A stretch of DNA of 64,000 bases. It comes from Corylus avellana (Eukaryota > Streptophyta > Magnoliopsida > Fagales > Betulaceae). The notes under the pieces were generated by a model. The model did no database searches, was not told where the DNA came from, and saw only the letters and a program-made list of their open reading frames with translations. This document shows, piece by piece, positions 36,277-48,108 of this stretch (position 1 is the first letter of the stretch; each line of letters opens with the position of its first letter). The stretch covers positions 29,380,813 to 29,444,812 of the forward strand of contig NC_081541.1 of NCBI RefSeq assembly GCF_901000735.1. Reading direction: 5' to 3'. Both the position numbers and the translations under genes were made by a program.

Positions 36277-37393
36277 ATGTCGTTCTTTACCACTCCCCGT
36301 AAGTCTCCTCGAAAGCATGGGATGCAAACCCCATCCCCACCAGAGGTTCCCATTCTGCTGGCAAATGTGAAATGGGAACAAGAGCACGAGGATATCTTGG
36401 TGCATATTCTTTGCAACTGCCAAGATGACGGAGTTCGCCATCCCTTTGGGAAGCATATGCCGAACATCACGAAAAAATTAAACAGACGGCTGAAGGATGG
36501 CACCGCCTACACACAAAAACAGGTTGGCGACAAAATTAAGCATCTTTGGGAGCTTTGGGTGTACTTCTCGGAATTTGTCCGAGATAAGGTAGGAACCGGC
36601 TGTGGGTGGGATGATGATTTGGGGATTGTCACGGGAACTCCGAAACAATGGGAACACATCCGACTGGTACGCCACTAATATTATGTTTAATATTTCCTTA
36701 ATTACGCGAGTTGACGTACTTATTGTTATATTTGTGTTTTATCTTGTGTTTTTTCGTTTATTTGCTCTTCCTTCTCAGACAACGAGCCTCAAGAAGTACT
36801 ACAAATTCCGAAATGGCCCCCCGACAAACTTCAAGCACATATGCTACATCTTTGAGGGCTCAACATCCACTGGAAAGTGGAGGTATGCTAGCACACAATC
36901 ACCCCCGGGCAGCGATTGTGAAGAGAATGACATCGATCTCAACAACCCTGCGGCGATCATAGACCTCACGGAGCCCCATTGTGCATCATCTCACAAGGCA
37001 AGAAGAAAAGGAAAAGGGAAGTTGAAGAGGGAAGGTTCTCACTTGCAGGGATCGAACTCTAGCAAGCGTTCATCCAAGGGTGAGCAAATTTATTCGGAGC
37101 TGCGAAGTGAGTACGATGTCTTGAGATCAGACTATTTATAGAGGTGCAAGCTTAGCTATGGTCATTCACCCGGCGATTGTGGTTCTTATAAGCCCCCTCC
37201 CAGCCAGTATCCTGAGGAAGACATCATGGACCATATCAATGTGTTGGTAGCTGAAATGTCATTGCCCACGGAAAAATATATCAAAGCATGTGAGAAGGTC
37301 CACAATCTGACTTGGGCAAGGATCTTGTTGAAAATGAATGACGACGGTGTACGTCATTGGCTAAACGAAATTGATCCAGACAGCGACAATTGA
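36277..37393 (+). pseudogene. Harbinger Myb/SANT DNA-binding protein (ORF1)
   Basis: Exon 1 (36277-36666) encodes a start rich in Ser/Pro and then a Myb/SANT-like domain: VKWEQEHEDILVHILCNC, NRRLKDGTAYTQKQVGDKIK, LWELWVYFSEFVRDKVG and TGCGWDDDLGIVTGTPKQWE. The intron 36667-36778 has GT/AG ends and phase 0. Exon 2 continues TTSLKKYYKFRNGPPTNFKH and a nuclear-type basic stretch KARRKGKGKLKRE. An in-frame TAG at 37139 separates it from a further conserved-looking stretch ending WLNEIDPDSDN at 37390. In PIF/Harbinger elements this protein brings the transposase to the element ends. The internal stop could mark truncation or a decayed codon. Confidence 0.8.
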
Positions 37394-37710
37394 AGCTTAT
37401 GTTTTAGGCTAATATTTTATGTTGTAGTTTTTTGTGTGTCCATTGACTATTTTCTATTCTAACCGCTTAAGTTAGTTTGATTGCAATATTAGAGGCAAAT
37501 CGTTATGCTATATTATGGATGCTTATTATGGAGTAGGGGAACATTTTTAACACTAATGATTAATGTTATTAACCTACTGTTACTTTCCAATTTTAATTAT
37601 CCGGTTGCATGTTATTAATATTTATAGACTGAATATAGCCTGATGACGTTTACAAATGTTTTGACTAGAATGTAACATTATTCATCTCATTTAAATGTAG
37701 GCCTGTTGAT

Positions 37711-39277
37711 ATGTACGCAGCTGGCCCGTCTAATGGTAACATTGGTAATGCACGTCATTGGGCGGACAATATCGATGAATTGCTCGACTCGGATGCATTC
37801 GACACAGACGACGAGGATGAGTGTAATTTTGAGGGTATACGATTCGAGCTAGAGAATTTACTAGTGCGCATGGCAATGATCGTGGAAGAATGTTACCACC
37901 ATTTTATGCACCCATGCGTAAGGGTTTGCATTCCACAGAGGACTTCCAAACTAACTGGGGCGATGTGGGTACACTGGGTGCTTACCAATCCGAACCCAAC
38001 TACATGCTATGAGTAATTTCGTATGTTGCCCAAGACTTTCTTAAAATTATGCAATACACTGAAACACAATGGTTTTTTACAAAGTAGTTGGTATGTTAAG
38101 ATCACAGAACAAGTTGCGGCATTTTGCCTAGTGATGGCACAGTGCCACACGCAACGGGTGGTAGCGGGTAGGCTACAGTGATCATTGCACACGATAAGCG
38201 TTTACGTTAATCGGACAGCTAAAGCGCTGTGCAGGCTTGGAAAAACTATTATATGTCCAGCTGCGATGGAGTTGCCTCATCCATACGTTGCCCGAAATGG
38301 CCGCTACTATCTATGGTTTGCGGTACGCCATAGTATAACATATCGCATTACTTCACAATTACCAATGGCATATATCTATTGTCTTTTGTGTCTTATATCT
38401 GATTTACACTCGGTAATACTGTTGTAACCAGAAATGCATTGGAGCGATTGACGGCACTCACGTTAAAGCGTGCGTTCAAGGTGAGAACATTGTGCCCTAC
38501 AGAAGCAGGAAGTCCACAATAACACAGAATGTCATGTGCGTCGTTGACTTCGACCTTTGCTTCACATACGTTTATGCTGAATGGGAGGGCAACACTCATG
38601 ATTCGCTGATTTTCCAGGAGTGCATCGAGGATCCCATCACTCTTTTCCCCATGCCGGTCGAAGGTACTATATGGAGACATGTCTTTATGTCAGGTTCTAT
38701 TGATTTATAATACGTTTACAATTCCTTATCTACGTTGGAACCCTATGTGATATAATGTTGTACTTGATTATCTGCAGATTACTTTTACTTGGTTGACTCG
38801 GCCTACGGATGCTACAAGGGATTTTTACCCCCACATCGCAACGAGCGATACCATTTGTAAGATTTTCTCCATGGTCGACCTCGTCCGAAGAATGCAGTAG
38901 AATTGTTTAATTATAGGAATTCCTCATTACGATCAGCTGTGGAAAGAACTTTTGAAGTATGAAAAGGCCGATTCCCTATCTTCGACAATATGCATCCATA
39001 CCGGATTGAGAATTAACGACTATTTGTGGTCGCATGCTGTGCGGTACACAACTTCATTCGCAAAGACTGCGGTGCTAATGATCCACTATTTCGTGCGGCC
39101 CTAATGACACATTACAGGAAAGATTGGATCGACGTCGCGCAATTGCCTACCATGACACCCGTTCCATACGTCGCGCATGGACAACCACCAAACCGAACCC
39201 GCGAAAGCAAGGAAATGATGATTATAGTCCGAGAGGCAATGACATCTCACATGTGGAAAACCGCGAATGACGAGTAA
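37711..39277 (+). pseudogene. PIF/Harbinger DDE transposase, decayed
   Basis: An acidic N-terminal part (IDELLDSDAFDTDDEDECNF) is followed by a frameshifted stretch. The best-preserved exon, 38432-38693, carries the first Asp in CIGAIDGTHVKACVQGEN and the second in AEWEGNTHDSLIF. After a GT/AG intron (38694-38777) the frame continues DYFYLVDSAYGCYKGFLPPH, then LRSAVERTFEV, where the Glu of ERTF is the expected third catalytic residue. It ends with VACCAVHNFIRKDCGANDP. Stops occur at about 38858, 38969 and 39015. The order and spacing match a DDE_Tnp_4 transposase of the Harbinger superfamily; it is inactive. Confidence 0.85.
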
Positions 39278-40048
39278 TTTATGTTTTTTTGTGTGGCTTC
39301 TCCATTGTTAATTTCAGGAAAAAACAAGGAATATAATAATTGCCATATATAAATTTTTTTGGGTTAGGACCATCTAATCGGAATCTTACCCGAACTCGCT
39401 AATTTAATCCAAATCGATAAGCATAGGCTCATACGTGTACCTCTACATCTAAGCAGACAGTGCTATCAAAAAAATTCGATCGAGACACTCTCATAATCAA
39501 TTTTCTCTTCGGATAAATCACTTCAACCATTAATGTCAAATAAATAATACAATTTTGTGGGGTTGAAGGGAAATATACAATTACATGTTTTATTCTTTCA
39601 ATAATCCATATTTATAGCAATGACATCTGATTGTCCTTACCCTGAGTGAAGTGATAAATGATTGAATACAAATATATATAATCTATATTATCTTCTTTAT
39701 TCGCTATAAAGGACCAGAAATGCATTGTTTACGTATCATTGGGATGTGCATTAACAACTGCTTATACTTATATTTCTTATATTTATATATAAAAATTAAT
39801 AATTTATAAATTAAATAAACTATAAAAAATCTAAATTAAAATTAAAAAGTGTTTTATGTTAATATTGGAATTACTCTGAAAAAAGAGTATCTGTCCCAAC
39901 TCTGCACAAATAAGGTCCATGCGTTGTATATGAAGAACAAGCGGATATAAATTACAATGATTGCGTAAAAGGAGTAGCACAATTAATACAAATCACAAAC
40001 TAATATAAATTACAACGGTTAAGTATCTACAATTTAGAGGGACATAGT
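39278..40048. other. Region between convergent Harbinger genes
   Basis: AT-rich, no gene seen. It separates the plus-strand transposase from the minus-strand zf-GRF gene, so both would terminate in it. Confidence 0.5.
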
Positions 40049-40702
40049 TCATTTTAACATCAACTTGTTACTACTAGATGCGTTGTAACCGTCAACATAA
40101 AGGAACACCAGCAAGAAAAGCGAAGCCAACACTGCCTGATACGTCATTTGCTTTAACTGAAATTTGACCTCTCTAGACTGGTTATTCGCTACCATAGATT
40201 TCCACATCTCATCCCTAGACTGAAACATGTTTTCTAGATGTGCTCTATACAGTGCTTGTTCGGTAGCCAACAATTTTTCAAGTCTACCAATTTCTGCCCG
40301 GGTTAGCTCTTCTATGTCCTTCAAGCGTTGCATGATTTTTTTTTCGTAAGCTGTCATCTCGTTGTCAGCCCAGGAAAGAAGCCACAATCACCAACTTGCC
40401 ACAACATACAAAATTTGGAAGAAAAGTCAAAAATATACCCTAAACCAAATAAAATTGGTCAAAAAATGTAAACATGGAAAGTAAATGTTATACAATACCT
40501 TATACTTTTCGCACGCATACCACTTTCTGCTGTAATTATCATTTGTCCAGGAATACCTTACGAACGCAACAACTCCACAGCGACATAATGGACGGCCGCT
40601 CAACGCATCACTATTTACAGACATAATCAACCTTGTCATATTGTGAAGGGGATGCATAGAGCAGTTATGTTTTGAAAGAATCAATATCCATAGGTCCTCC
40701 AA
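40049..40702 (-). pseudogene. zf-GRF protein with coiled coil and C-terminal membrane segment
   Basis: Exon 1 (about 40702-40505, minus) encodes SGRPLCRCGVVAFVRYSWTN followed by RKWYACEKYK, a zf-GRF signature with its conserved cysteines, and ends at a GT donor. Exon 2 (about 40395-40049) starts with CGFF-like codons, then SWADNEMTAYEKKIMQRLKD, a helical coiled coil through LEKLLATEQALYRAHLE, and a hydrophobic segment AVLASLFLLVFLYV near the C terminus. The CGFF text and the SWADNE text are in different frames by one base, so there is a frameshift unless splicing differs. Short plant GRF proteins of this layout are often associated with transposons. It lies on the strand opposite to the transposase. 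Confidence 0.65.
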
Positions 40703-40939
40703 GAAAGATGCAGAACACTACCTAGGTAATTCATCTATATCTATGGTGGGGGGTGGTTATCTTTGTATGCTTTATCCATATATTGCATAACCTTTGGAAA
40801 TATATGGTGGTACAATATGTATTTCCATGTATTTTCCTTGCCAAATACTATTATGCGATTATTTTTCACAATTTGAGATATGACATATACTTTCATGAAT
40901 ATGATTTCAACAATTAACAAACTCTTGTGCAATGATCAT

Positions 40940-42560
40940 GTATCATTTTCTTTCTAATAAAATATATAACACATGAAGGGCTAATATTAAAATTATCAAG
41001 GTTATCTATGCTTTTGTACAACAATATCTAAAATGACACAAATAATTTGGTACAGAGAGAGATTTTAGTGCAATGCTTGTAAGACAAGACAAAATAAAGT
41101 ATAGCTCCCACAATAAGTGAACGTAGAGAGATCACATGATCAATGGGTGTGACATAACAATGAAGAGCGAATAAAATTCTTTCTGAGATTGCCTTTTCTT
41201 GTATACTCTTAGAGTACAGGGTTGTACCCCTTGGCGTTTTCTTCATTGAATTTGTGTATCAGATAAAAATAAAAAATAAAAACTAAAAAGCAAAAGATTT
41301 CTAAACTTCTACAAACCTAAACAAGACTCGTTTTGAAGGAACTTTATTTTATTAGGGAATTATCTAAATACTAGTTGTATGTCAGTCAATGGTCATGGTG
41401 TCAGCTCTCATTAACCCAACAAATGCGTGCAAAAAAAAAAAAAAAACTGTTTTAATGCACTTACAACTCCACAATTTTCAGTTTTCCATCATTAGAAACC
41501 ACCCAATGAAAATTATCACAGGGAGCATTGCTAATTCTTGATGCATATGGGTAAATTTTCAAATGTGTTCTAACATATGGAAACTCATGCACGGCTAGTG
41601 AATCTGTTGTATATAAGCCGAATGAAAAAAGAATAAAATTTTCAGCCAAAACCTGATAGAAATTAAGCCATATTTTGCCAACAATAGATTATTATGAATT
41701 TAACAAGTCAGATTTCCAATATCTATTTTCATACTCTTCTGAGTTCTCTGCAAATGATTTTTCCAGATGACCAGTTCAATATTTGCCCACACTTATTCAT
41801 TTTATACGCTTTTTTACTTATTTGATTGAACTCCCTACTATACAAAGTTTTTCATAAAAATAGGCTATAGACACCTACACATACAATTTACTTACTCTGT
41901 GCATGTGTATGTACAGACATTAAGAACATTTTATTTACCCGTGACATTGCTGAAACACCAAGTAAAGCATACACCACATTCGAACCAATTTGTTAAACTT
42001 CATCCACCACCAGCCAAACCAACACGGCCAGGACAAAAAACATTGAGAACAGCAAGAATTTCAACGAATCAAGCATTGCACAAAATCCACGACCTCTCCG
42101 CTATGCGTCCTTTCATTCCTTTAATACAAATACAAATCACAGGTTCCAAGTTTTCAAATATCTAGCTAAACGGACAACCAGAATCACAATTAAACCTACA
42201 CCAATTTCAACCCAAAATCAACAACTTCAAATCCTATCATAAAACTGAATGTGGGTACAATATAGCACCAACAACCGAAATCACTACAACCAACCACAAT
42301 TATTGGAACCCAAAATCAACAAAATAACAACACATCCGAAATTTCCAAACAAAAACCCTCATCCAATGGGTATAACCCCGTTTAAACTACAATGGAAACC
42401 CTAAACAAAATTAAACCCTAAGATTTTTGAACCCTCACAAGACACCAAACAGCACCGAAACGCCAGAAACAATAGCCCCAAATTCTGAGGAAAAAGCAAC
42501 CAAAGCGAAAGGAATTCAGAAAAGATCGACATAGGGGGAGAAAAAGAAACGGAAATTCAG
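40940..42560. other. Harbinger right half, no gene seen
   Basis: AT-rich sequence becoming CA-rich toward 42500. On the minus strand it corresponds to an intron or upstream part of the zf-GRF gene. No domain could be supported. Confidence 0.45.
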
Positions 42561-42568
42561 GTTCTTAC

Positions 42569-42860
42569 CTTGTTGTCGCGCCCTGATTTTTCCTCTGCTC
42601 GAAACAGAGCTCACGTCCGAAGCCACGGTGAAACGGGAATGAGAGGCTGGATTTTCGGAAGGGGTGGGGGGTGAAACGGCAGCTGGTAATATTCGCAGGG
42701 GGATGGGTGCTTTAGTCGTTCAGGAGAAGCCACGGAGATGGGGAGCGGGCTGGAGGATTTTGAGAAGCCGAGGTCTCAACGGACGCTGCGCACGGACTTG
42801 TTTGGGAGAAATATAAGGAAAAAGACATATAAGGGCAAAAGTGTAAAGACATATAAGGAC
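42569..42860 (-). promoter_or_regulatory. Probable leader exon and promoter of the zf-GRF gene
   Basis: On the minus strand a moderately GC-rich stretch ends in AACAAGGTAAGAACC, a strong splice-donor-like sequence at about 42567-42575. It lies directly inside the right terminal inverted repeat, so the terminus probably supplies the promoter. The assignment to the GRF gene is inferred from strand and position. Confidence 0.35.
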
Positions 42861-43126
42861 AAAGACAAACACAGTGTTGAGGCCTGGGTCAAGGCTGTTG
42901 CCAAACGCCCCCTTAATTTAATCCCACAGGAAATGATTAGCTAAGCCACTCATTTTTTAGTGGCTTAGCTAACTCTGTGTGTATGAGATTAGTAGTCCCA
43001 TGAGAATAGACTATTCCCAAGAATAGAGTGTTACCAAACAAATGACTAGTTATGCCTAGTGTTAGTTAGTCCAATCCAAAGGTCTATTCCGCAAACCAAA
43101 CGGAGCCTATATATTTTTTTTTCCGA

Positions 43127-43290
43127 GTAATGATATAAGGAGGACTAGAGTCATCACAAATGTGATGTGACATTTAAAATCACCAACAGATCAAAATTCA
43201 ATAATGATCATCTCAAATTCAATAGTAAGTTTAAATGACATATCACATTTGGGATTACTGTAGGAAGACTCTCTAGTCCTTCTTATATCA
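43127..43290. mobile_element. Small foldback MITE in the outer element's right arm
   Basis: TAATGATATAAGGAGGACTA at the left and its imperfect complement TAGTCCTTCTTATATCATTA at the right enclose about 120 bp that also pairs (CACAAATGTGATGTGACATT). It sits between the middle element's end and the outer element's right arm. Confidence 0.7.
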
Positions 43291-43625
43291 TTATTATTTT
43301 TTTTTCTTTTTTCTTTTCATATTATTTTACAAATTCAATAGATCATCCATTAGATTTGTGGGGTCTACCATTGACTTAGGTGAGACTCACTATTTACTTA
43401 TGTGGGGTCCACATAAGTTCACAGATTTAACGGTTGATTTGTAAGATGTTATGGAAAATATTGATATCAATTATTTTTCCTTTTTTATTTAATGCTATTA
43501 ACAAAACATATGAAAAGCACATGCTATTGAAAATATGTGCATCTCACATACTTTGGGGACATATGTCACTTTATTGAAATGATTTGTATGAATTAACTAT
43601 AAATCAGTTTGTAGCTAATTTCTGT

Positions 43626-44012
43626 CTCTCTGAATCTATGGGTTTACTTGCGAGATTGGTGTTTCCATGCTCATTCTATTTAATATTTCAAGTTAACGTG
43701 TCAAACTTATGTTAGAGGATGTAAAATATTGAGTTTACACTAAAAGTTTGTTTGAAATTGCGTTTGAGAAATAAAACTTTTAAGTCAAAAAGAACTTTTA
43801 GGCAAAAGCTTTATTTTTAAGCTTTTGCTAAAAGTACATTTTAGCCCTTTTTTTTTTTTTTTTTGGATTTTTTAGACTCTTAAAAGCACTTTTAATGTTT
43901 TTACTAAACGAGTTGGTTTTCCCCTTCTTTGCTCTTATTTAGTGAATTTGTGTTATGGGTATATAAGATTGCTTTTGTCTAGTTTAACACGTGATTTTCG
44001 TTCAATGTTATG
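43626..44012. other. Intergenic DNA, no gene seen
   Basis: AT-rich, with a T-run at 43847-43864. No feature supported. Confidence 0.5.
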
Positions 44013-44015
44013 TAG

Positions 44016-44346
<331 letters not shown>

Positions 44347-44715
44347 ACTTGCAGTCCTGTATACTGACTTGGCACATCGGTTGGCTGTGCAGCAAAGCCA
44401 GAAGAAAATTAGTGATAAAGCTTTGAGAAATTTTGTTTTTTTAATATTGAGAAACAATTTAAATTCCTTGGTTTGAAAACCTTATCTTGTGTTACAGAAT
44501 ATTTGGGTCCCAGAGGTTCCGTGCTTGAGAATTTACTGTGTAATGTAGTCATCATGCTGTATGTGACTGAAGAAAATATGTGCATATATGAGCTTTATAG
44601 ACTTCCAAGAGTGAAATTTTGCAGCTTTTCAAGTTGCTGAATTACTCATTGCTGCTTTCATTTGGAGGTTCCCGTTTATATGTGAAAGAAAAAGGATAAT
44701 GTCTCTTTGCTTTGA
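44347..44715 (+). pseudogene. CDPK-like 3' untranslated fragment joined to H3
   Basis: This stretch aligns with the minus strand of 56130-55800, downstream of the CDPK C-terminal exon in block D. Shared strings include CATCATGCTGTATG, TGACTGAAGAAAATAT and TCAAGTTGCT. Part of it (44355-44440) also matches 1395-1310. It begins only a few bases after the H3 stop codon and has the same sense as the H3 fragment, so two unrelated gene fragments are fused. Confidence 0.65.
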
Positions 44716-45010
44716 TTCTGTAACACTTCCCTATTTTCTGAATGATTTTATGAATGCATCGAGGAATGAAGAAACTGGTTGAATGAAATGAAATCTGAAA
44801 ATAGACTGATTGAAAGTGAAAAAATGGGCTGTTCTTACATTTAGGCCCATGGGCCTTTTATAGCTCAGCTTCTAACCATTTTAACAGCCAGGCTAGCAAG
44901 CTAGCTTAACAACTGTTACAACTAAGATGGGCCTCACTATTACTAGAATGGGCTTAACTACTCAAAACTAAACTAATTCTGAAAAATGGACTACAATTAT
45001 TAATCCTAAT
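44716..45010 (-). mobile_element. Possible LTR fragment
   Basis: On the minus strand a GCTATAAAAGGCCCATGGGC box (about 44845-44865) precedes sequence typical of a retroelement leader. No terminal TG...CA pair or target duplication was found, so this is a weak call. Confidence 0.25.
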
Positions 45011-45322
45011 TACCCATATTAGACGAATAATAAAAAAAAAAACTACCCATATTACGCCTTTGACATGTATATAATGTTTGTGAACCTACTGTTATTAATA
45101 AGCCTGTCAATTTGCGCAAACCCAAAAATTAATAATAATAATAATAATATTTAGTAAACTGTCATAATGACTCTCATATAATCGAGAATTTGAAATAATG
45201 TATTATTGAAAATAAACCTTTGAATAAGTAAGGACTTTGTAAAAAGAAAAATCAATGGTTAATTTTTACGGCCACTTATTTCAATTGTATAAAAATTGTA
45301 CAGTTGTTGGTAGATTAAAATA

Positions 45323-45329
<7 letters not shown>

Positions 45330-45366
<37 letters not shown>
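45330..45366. repeat. TA/AG microsatellite
   Basis: (TA)n followed by (GA)n, about 37 bp, upstream of the small gene. Confidence 0.8.
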
Positions 45367-45367
<1 letters not shown>

Positions 45368-45457
45368 CCTCTTTACGTGTTAACTACGGATAACTTACCC
45401 AGCAAGAAACAAAAAAATATTGCAACAACCAACCGACCTTGACACTTTAGCTTCGTC

Positions 45458-45465
45458 TATATATA
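45458..45465 (+). promoter_or_regulatory. TATA box of the small host gene
   Basis: TATATATA lies 53 bp before the ATG at 45511, with a pyrimidine-rich TCTCTCTCTTTCTC leader between. This spacing fits a compact plant promoter with a short 5' UTR. Confidence 0.6.
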
Positions 45466-45510
45466 CGTAAAGCATGATACCCAATCTCTCTCTTTCTCAA
45501 CAGGCAAATA

Positions 45511-45879
45511 ATGGCAAAATCAGCGTTAGCATGCAAAGCTAGAAGAACCCAGAAAGGGTTTAGTTTCTCTGAATCGGAGATAGACGTGGCTCGGCAGCTA
45601 ATACAACTCAGCGGAGAGTCGTCCAATGACCCCCACCACGACGACGACGATAACACCAATAACAGCTGTGCAGAAGGGAAAGTAGAACAAAAAAGCAGAG
45701 TCGGTGATGCAACTGATCATGTGTCTTTTACTCATACCATTAATGGAAAAACCTTTGAAGAGGAGGAAGAAGAAGATGGAATCTGCTGGCCAAGGAAGAG
45801 GAGGTTTCGATCCATGTATCATCTGTACACCTCGACCAAGCCTGTTGTCGTTATTAATGCCAAGAAGAGGAAGTGTTGA
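45511..45879 (+). CDS. Small plant-specific nuclear-type protein, function unknown
   Basis: A single open frame of 122 residues without introns or lesions. The N-terminal part has KARRTQKGFSFSESEIDVAR followed by QLIQLSGES. The middle is low complexity with an acidic/His run (DPHHDDDDNTNN) and an acidic run (FEEEEEED). The C-terminal part is basic: WPRKRRFRSMYHLYTSTKP and a final KKRKC. The pattern of a conserved SEIDVARQLIQLS helix plus a C-terminal RFRS.Y.LY..TKP block resembles a family of small uncharacterised plant proteins, and the basic C terminus suggests nuclear localisation; both are inferences. It has a TATA box and leader. A hAT composite lies 30 bp after its stop, probably inside the 3' UTR. 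Confidence 0.65.
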   Translation: MAKSALACKARRTQKGFSFSESEIDVARQLIQLSGESSNDPHHDDDDNTNNSCAEGKVEQKSRVGDATDHVSFTHTINGKTFEEEEEEDGICWPRKRRFRSMYHLYTSTKPVVVINAKKRKC

Positions 45880-45909
45880 GTTTGATCAAACTGATGTTTT
45901 ACTCTTAAG

Positions 45910-46791
45910 CAGGGCCGGCTCAACATATTTTGGGGCCTTAGGCAAAACTTTGAAATTGGGCCTAAATTTTTTTTTTTTTTTTTTTTAAAGTAACATATAT
46001 ATATATATATATATATTTATTTATTTATTTATTTAAAAATTCTTCTACTCGCTTTTTGAGATGCAAAATTTCTGATTAAATTTTTATATTCAAGATTTTC
46101 TAATATCTTTTTTTCAATTGATAATATGGCTAATCCATTTAATCTCTCTTGTGACATTGTTGATCTTAGGTAGGATTTTATCAATTTTAATTTTGAAAAA
46201 CTTCTTTCTGCAGAAGCAACTGTAACAGGCATTGTCAATAAAATTCTATAAGCGATACATGCATTTGGAAAAGAATCAAGTCTTTTTATATAATTTAATA
46301 TGTCAATTGGAGCATTTTCTTCTATTTGTAAAATTTCTTTTAAAACTTTTAGTTCTGAAAATAAATCTAAACCATCAAGATCATGTTTTAGGAAAGATTC
46401 TAGATTAAGACATTTATTTTGCAAACTATCATCATCTAGTGATTTTAATTTCTTAAAATTAAATAAAAAACCAAAAATATTTTCGTATATTTGAAATTGT
46501 TCAAACCTACTTTGAATTGAAGAAATAGCTTGATCTACTATATATAAGAAGTAATCAATTCTAAAAGATTCTTCAGCAGTTTGTGTTGTCTCGTCATTAG
46601 CATTATCATCAAACTGTTTCTTTCTACGAATTACACGTTTTTCACGAAAAACATGTTCTATTTCCATTATGGTTGCAATCTCTTTAGATGAAATCATAGC
46701 CGATGTAAATCCAGTTTCTCTATAAGTTTTAAAATAGGAAATAAGACCTTCTAATTGATCTATAGCAACATCAATATGCATGTCTTTCGAT
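45910..46791 (-). pseudogene. hAT transposase C-terminal part, copy 1 (cut by gap)
   Basis: On the minus strand the frame runs from the gap (SKDMHIDVAIDQLEGLISYF) to a natural-looking end at about 46029, including the hAT dimerisation region VTVASAERSFSKLKLIKSYL and MSQERLNGLAILSIEKK. This copy has no frameshift in the C-terminal region, unlike copy 2. The rest of the protein is missing across the gap. The element left terminus begins at 45910. It belongs to the zf-TTF/DUF4371 type of hAT transposase, often named zinc finger MYM-type 1-like. Confidence 0.85.
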
Positions 46792-46891
46792 NNNNNNNNN
46801 NNNNNNNNNNNNNNNNNNNNNNNNNNNNNNNNNNNNNNNNNNNNNNNNNNNNNNNNNNNNNNNNNNNNNNNNNNNNNNNNNNNNNNNNNNN
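46792..46891. other. Assembly gap (100 N)
   Basis: Exactly 100 undetermined bases at the point where hAT copy 1 stops and unrelated DNA begins. Confidence 0.95.
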
Positions 46892-48108
46892 TTTGAGCCA
46901 ATATTATTGTTGATTGGCAGTGGGTGTGGTCCACCTTGGTTGTGGTCCTGGAATGAGACAGTTTTTTTCGTGTGCACTGGCAAGTTGGTCAAGGGGGATT
47001 TTGTCGTGTTAGGCAGAAGGGATTCTATCAATTTTTTTATGTGGGGCTTAATTTCCTTCCATTTAATGTACAACTCAACTTGCTCAATATACTGTTAAAA
47101 AACAGAAAAAAAAAAAAAAAAAAAAAAAAGTTGCTCAATATACAACTCACCGTGCTCATTCTAGAAGGGTATGGATGTTCTGAATTTGGAGAAGTCAAAT
47201 TAGGTGTTTAATTGATCTGTTATTTTAATATGGGATTTAATTTGGATGAGACATTGACAATGAAATAGTAATTTGAAGATGGTATATATATATATATATA
47301 TACTGTTCTTTATATTTAAAATTTTTTTCCTTTCGTCGTTACCTCAACCACATTTTGCATTAAACAAAAGCTTTTATTATCTCATGAGCTGTCTTGTAGG
47401 ATGAATTGTCTATATCCTCTTGTGATAGCTTTCCAATATGGGATTTAATCTCTCACGCTCACAAGTGTATATAATTGTACCTATATTCAACTACTTTGTT
47501 GGATTACATGCCCTCCATGCTATTGTGCATGCTAAATTTCATGTCAATCTGGTGGGATTTACTATAATCTAACACTTATTTATTTATAACCTTGTTTAAA
47601 ATTCTTTTTTTAAAAAAACTTTATCTTTAACATTTTCAGATTGGACAGTTTCTAATCTCACATTCTCTTAATATTTAGCAAGCATGATGGACATGTATAT
47701 TAATATAATGTAATGGTGACTTTGGCAAAATATTGATCCTATGGAAAGTTATTAAGTAGCAAATGTAACTTAAACCTGCTTCTTTTACCTATATTGATGA
47801 ATTTTTGCATAATTTAAGGCATCGAATAGGTTAATGGTTCTTATAGAAAGAGAAATTTTTTACATGTATTGATGTATTTTTGCATAATTCAATTACATTG
47901 AGTAGATTAAGAGTAATGAAGCAATGGGGGCAATCCCACTACCTTTATTGCGATCCCAATGGGGCCGTCAAAGGTATGGGTGGCCCCCATTGGGATCGCA
48001 ATAAATAAAATAAATAAAATAAAAAAATAAAGAAAGAAAGAAAGAAGGAAGAAGTTGCCATTTATGAGTGTATTGTATGCATTTGTTGATCTTTCCACAT
48101 ATAACAAT
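46892..48108. other. Unassigned DNA inside the composite
   Basis: No recognisable gene. It contains a 23-bp A-run near 47106, a TA microsatellite at 47284-47302, and an inverted repeat at 47947-48002 (GCGATCCCAATGGGGCC with its near-complement GGCCCCCATTGGGATCGC, 15-bp loop). Confidence 0.5.

Larger units (their letters stand above)
33211..42915 (+). mobile_element. PIF/Harbinger DNA transposon (9.7 kb)
   Basis: The element spans 33214-42912. Its ends, GGCTTTGTTTGGCAACAGCC on the left and the complement of GGCTGTTGCCAAACGCCCCC on the right, form the terminal inverted repeat. The classical Harbinger target TTA is duplicated on both sides (33211-33213 and 42913-42915). Inside are a Myb/SANT gene and a DDE transposase on the plus strand and a zf-GRF gene on the minus strand. 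The transposase and Myb reading frames contain stops. Confidence 0.9.
32295..43107. mobile_element. Middle TIR element, PIF/Harbinger-like ends
   Basis: The left end GGCCTCGTTTGGTTCGCGGA and right end, read on the minus strand as GGCTCCGTTTGGTTTGCGGA, form a terminal inverted repeat. The triplet TAT flanks both ends (32292-32294 and 43108-43110). Its own sequence is only 32295-33213 and 42913-43107, without a transposase, so it was probably a non-autonomous element into which the coding Harbinger inserted. Confidence 0.65.
32165..43625. mobile_element. Outer inverted-repeat element of a three-level nest
   Basis: The arm at 32175-32280 (GTGATTTGTAGTTAATTTAT, then ACAAATTACTCTAATAAAAT) is complementary to 43510-43620, with about 100 bp of imperfect pairing. 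The two other inverted-repeat elements lie inside. The arms look like a MITE that was split by the insertion of the second element. Exact ends and target-site duplication were not determined. Confidence 0.5.
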
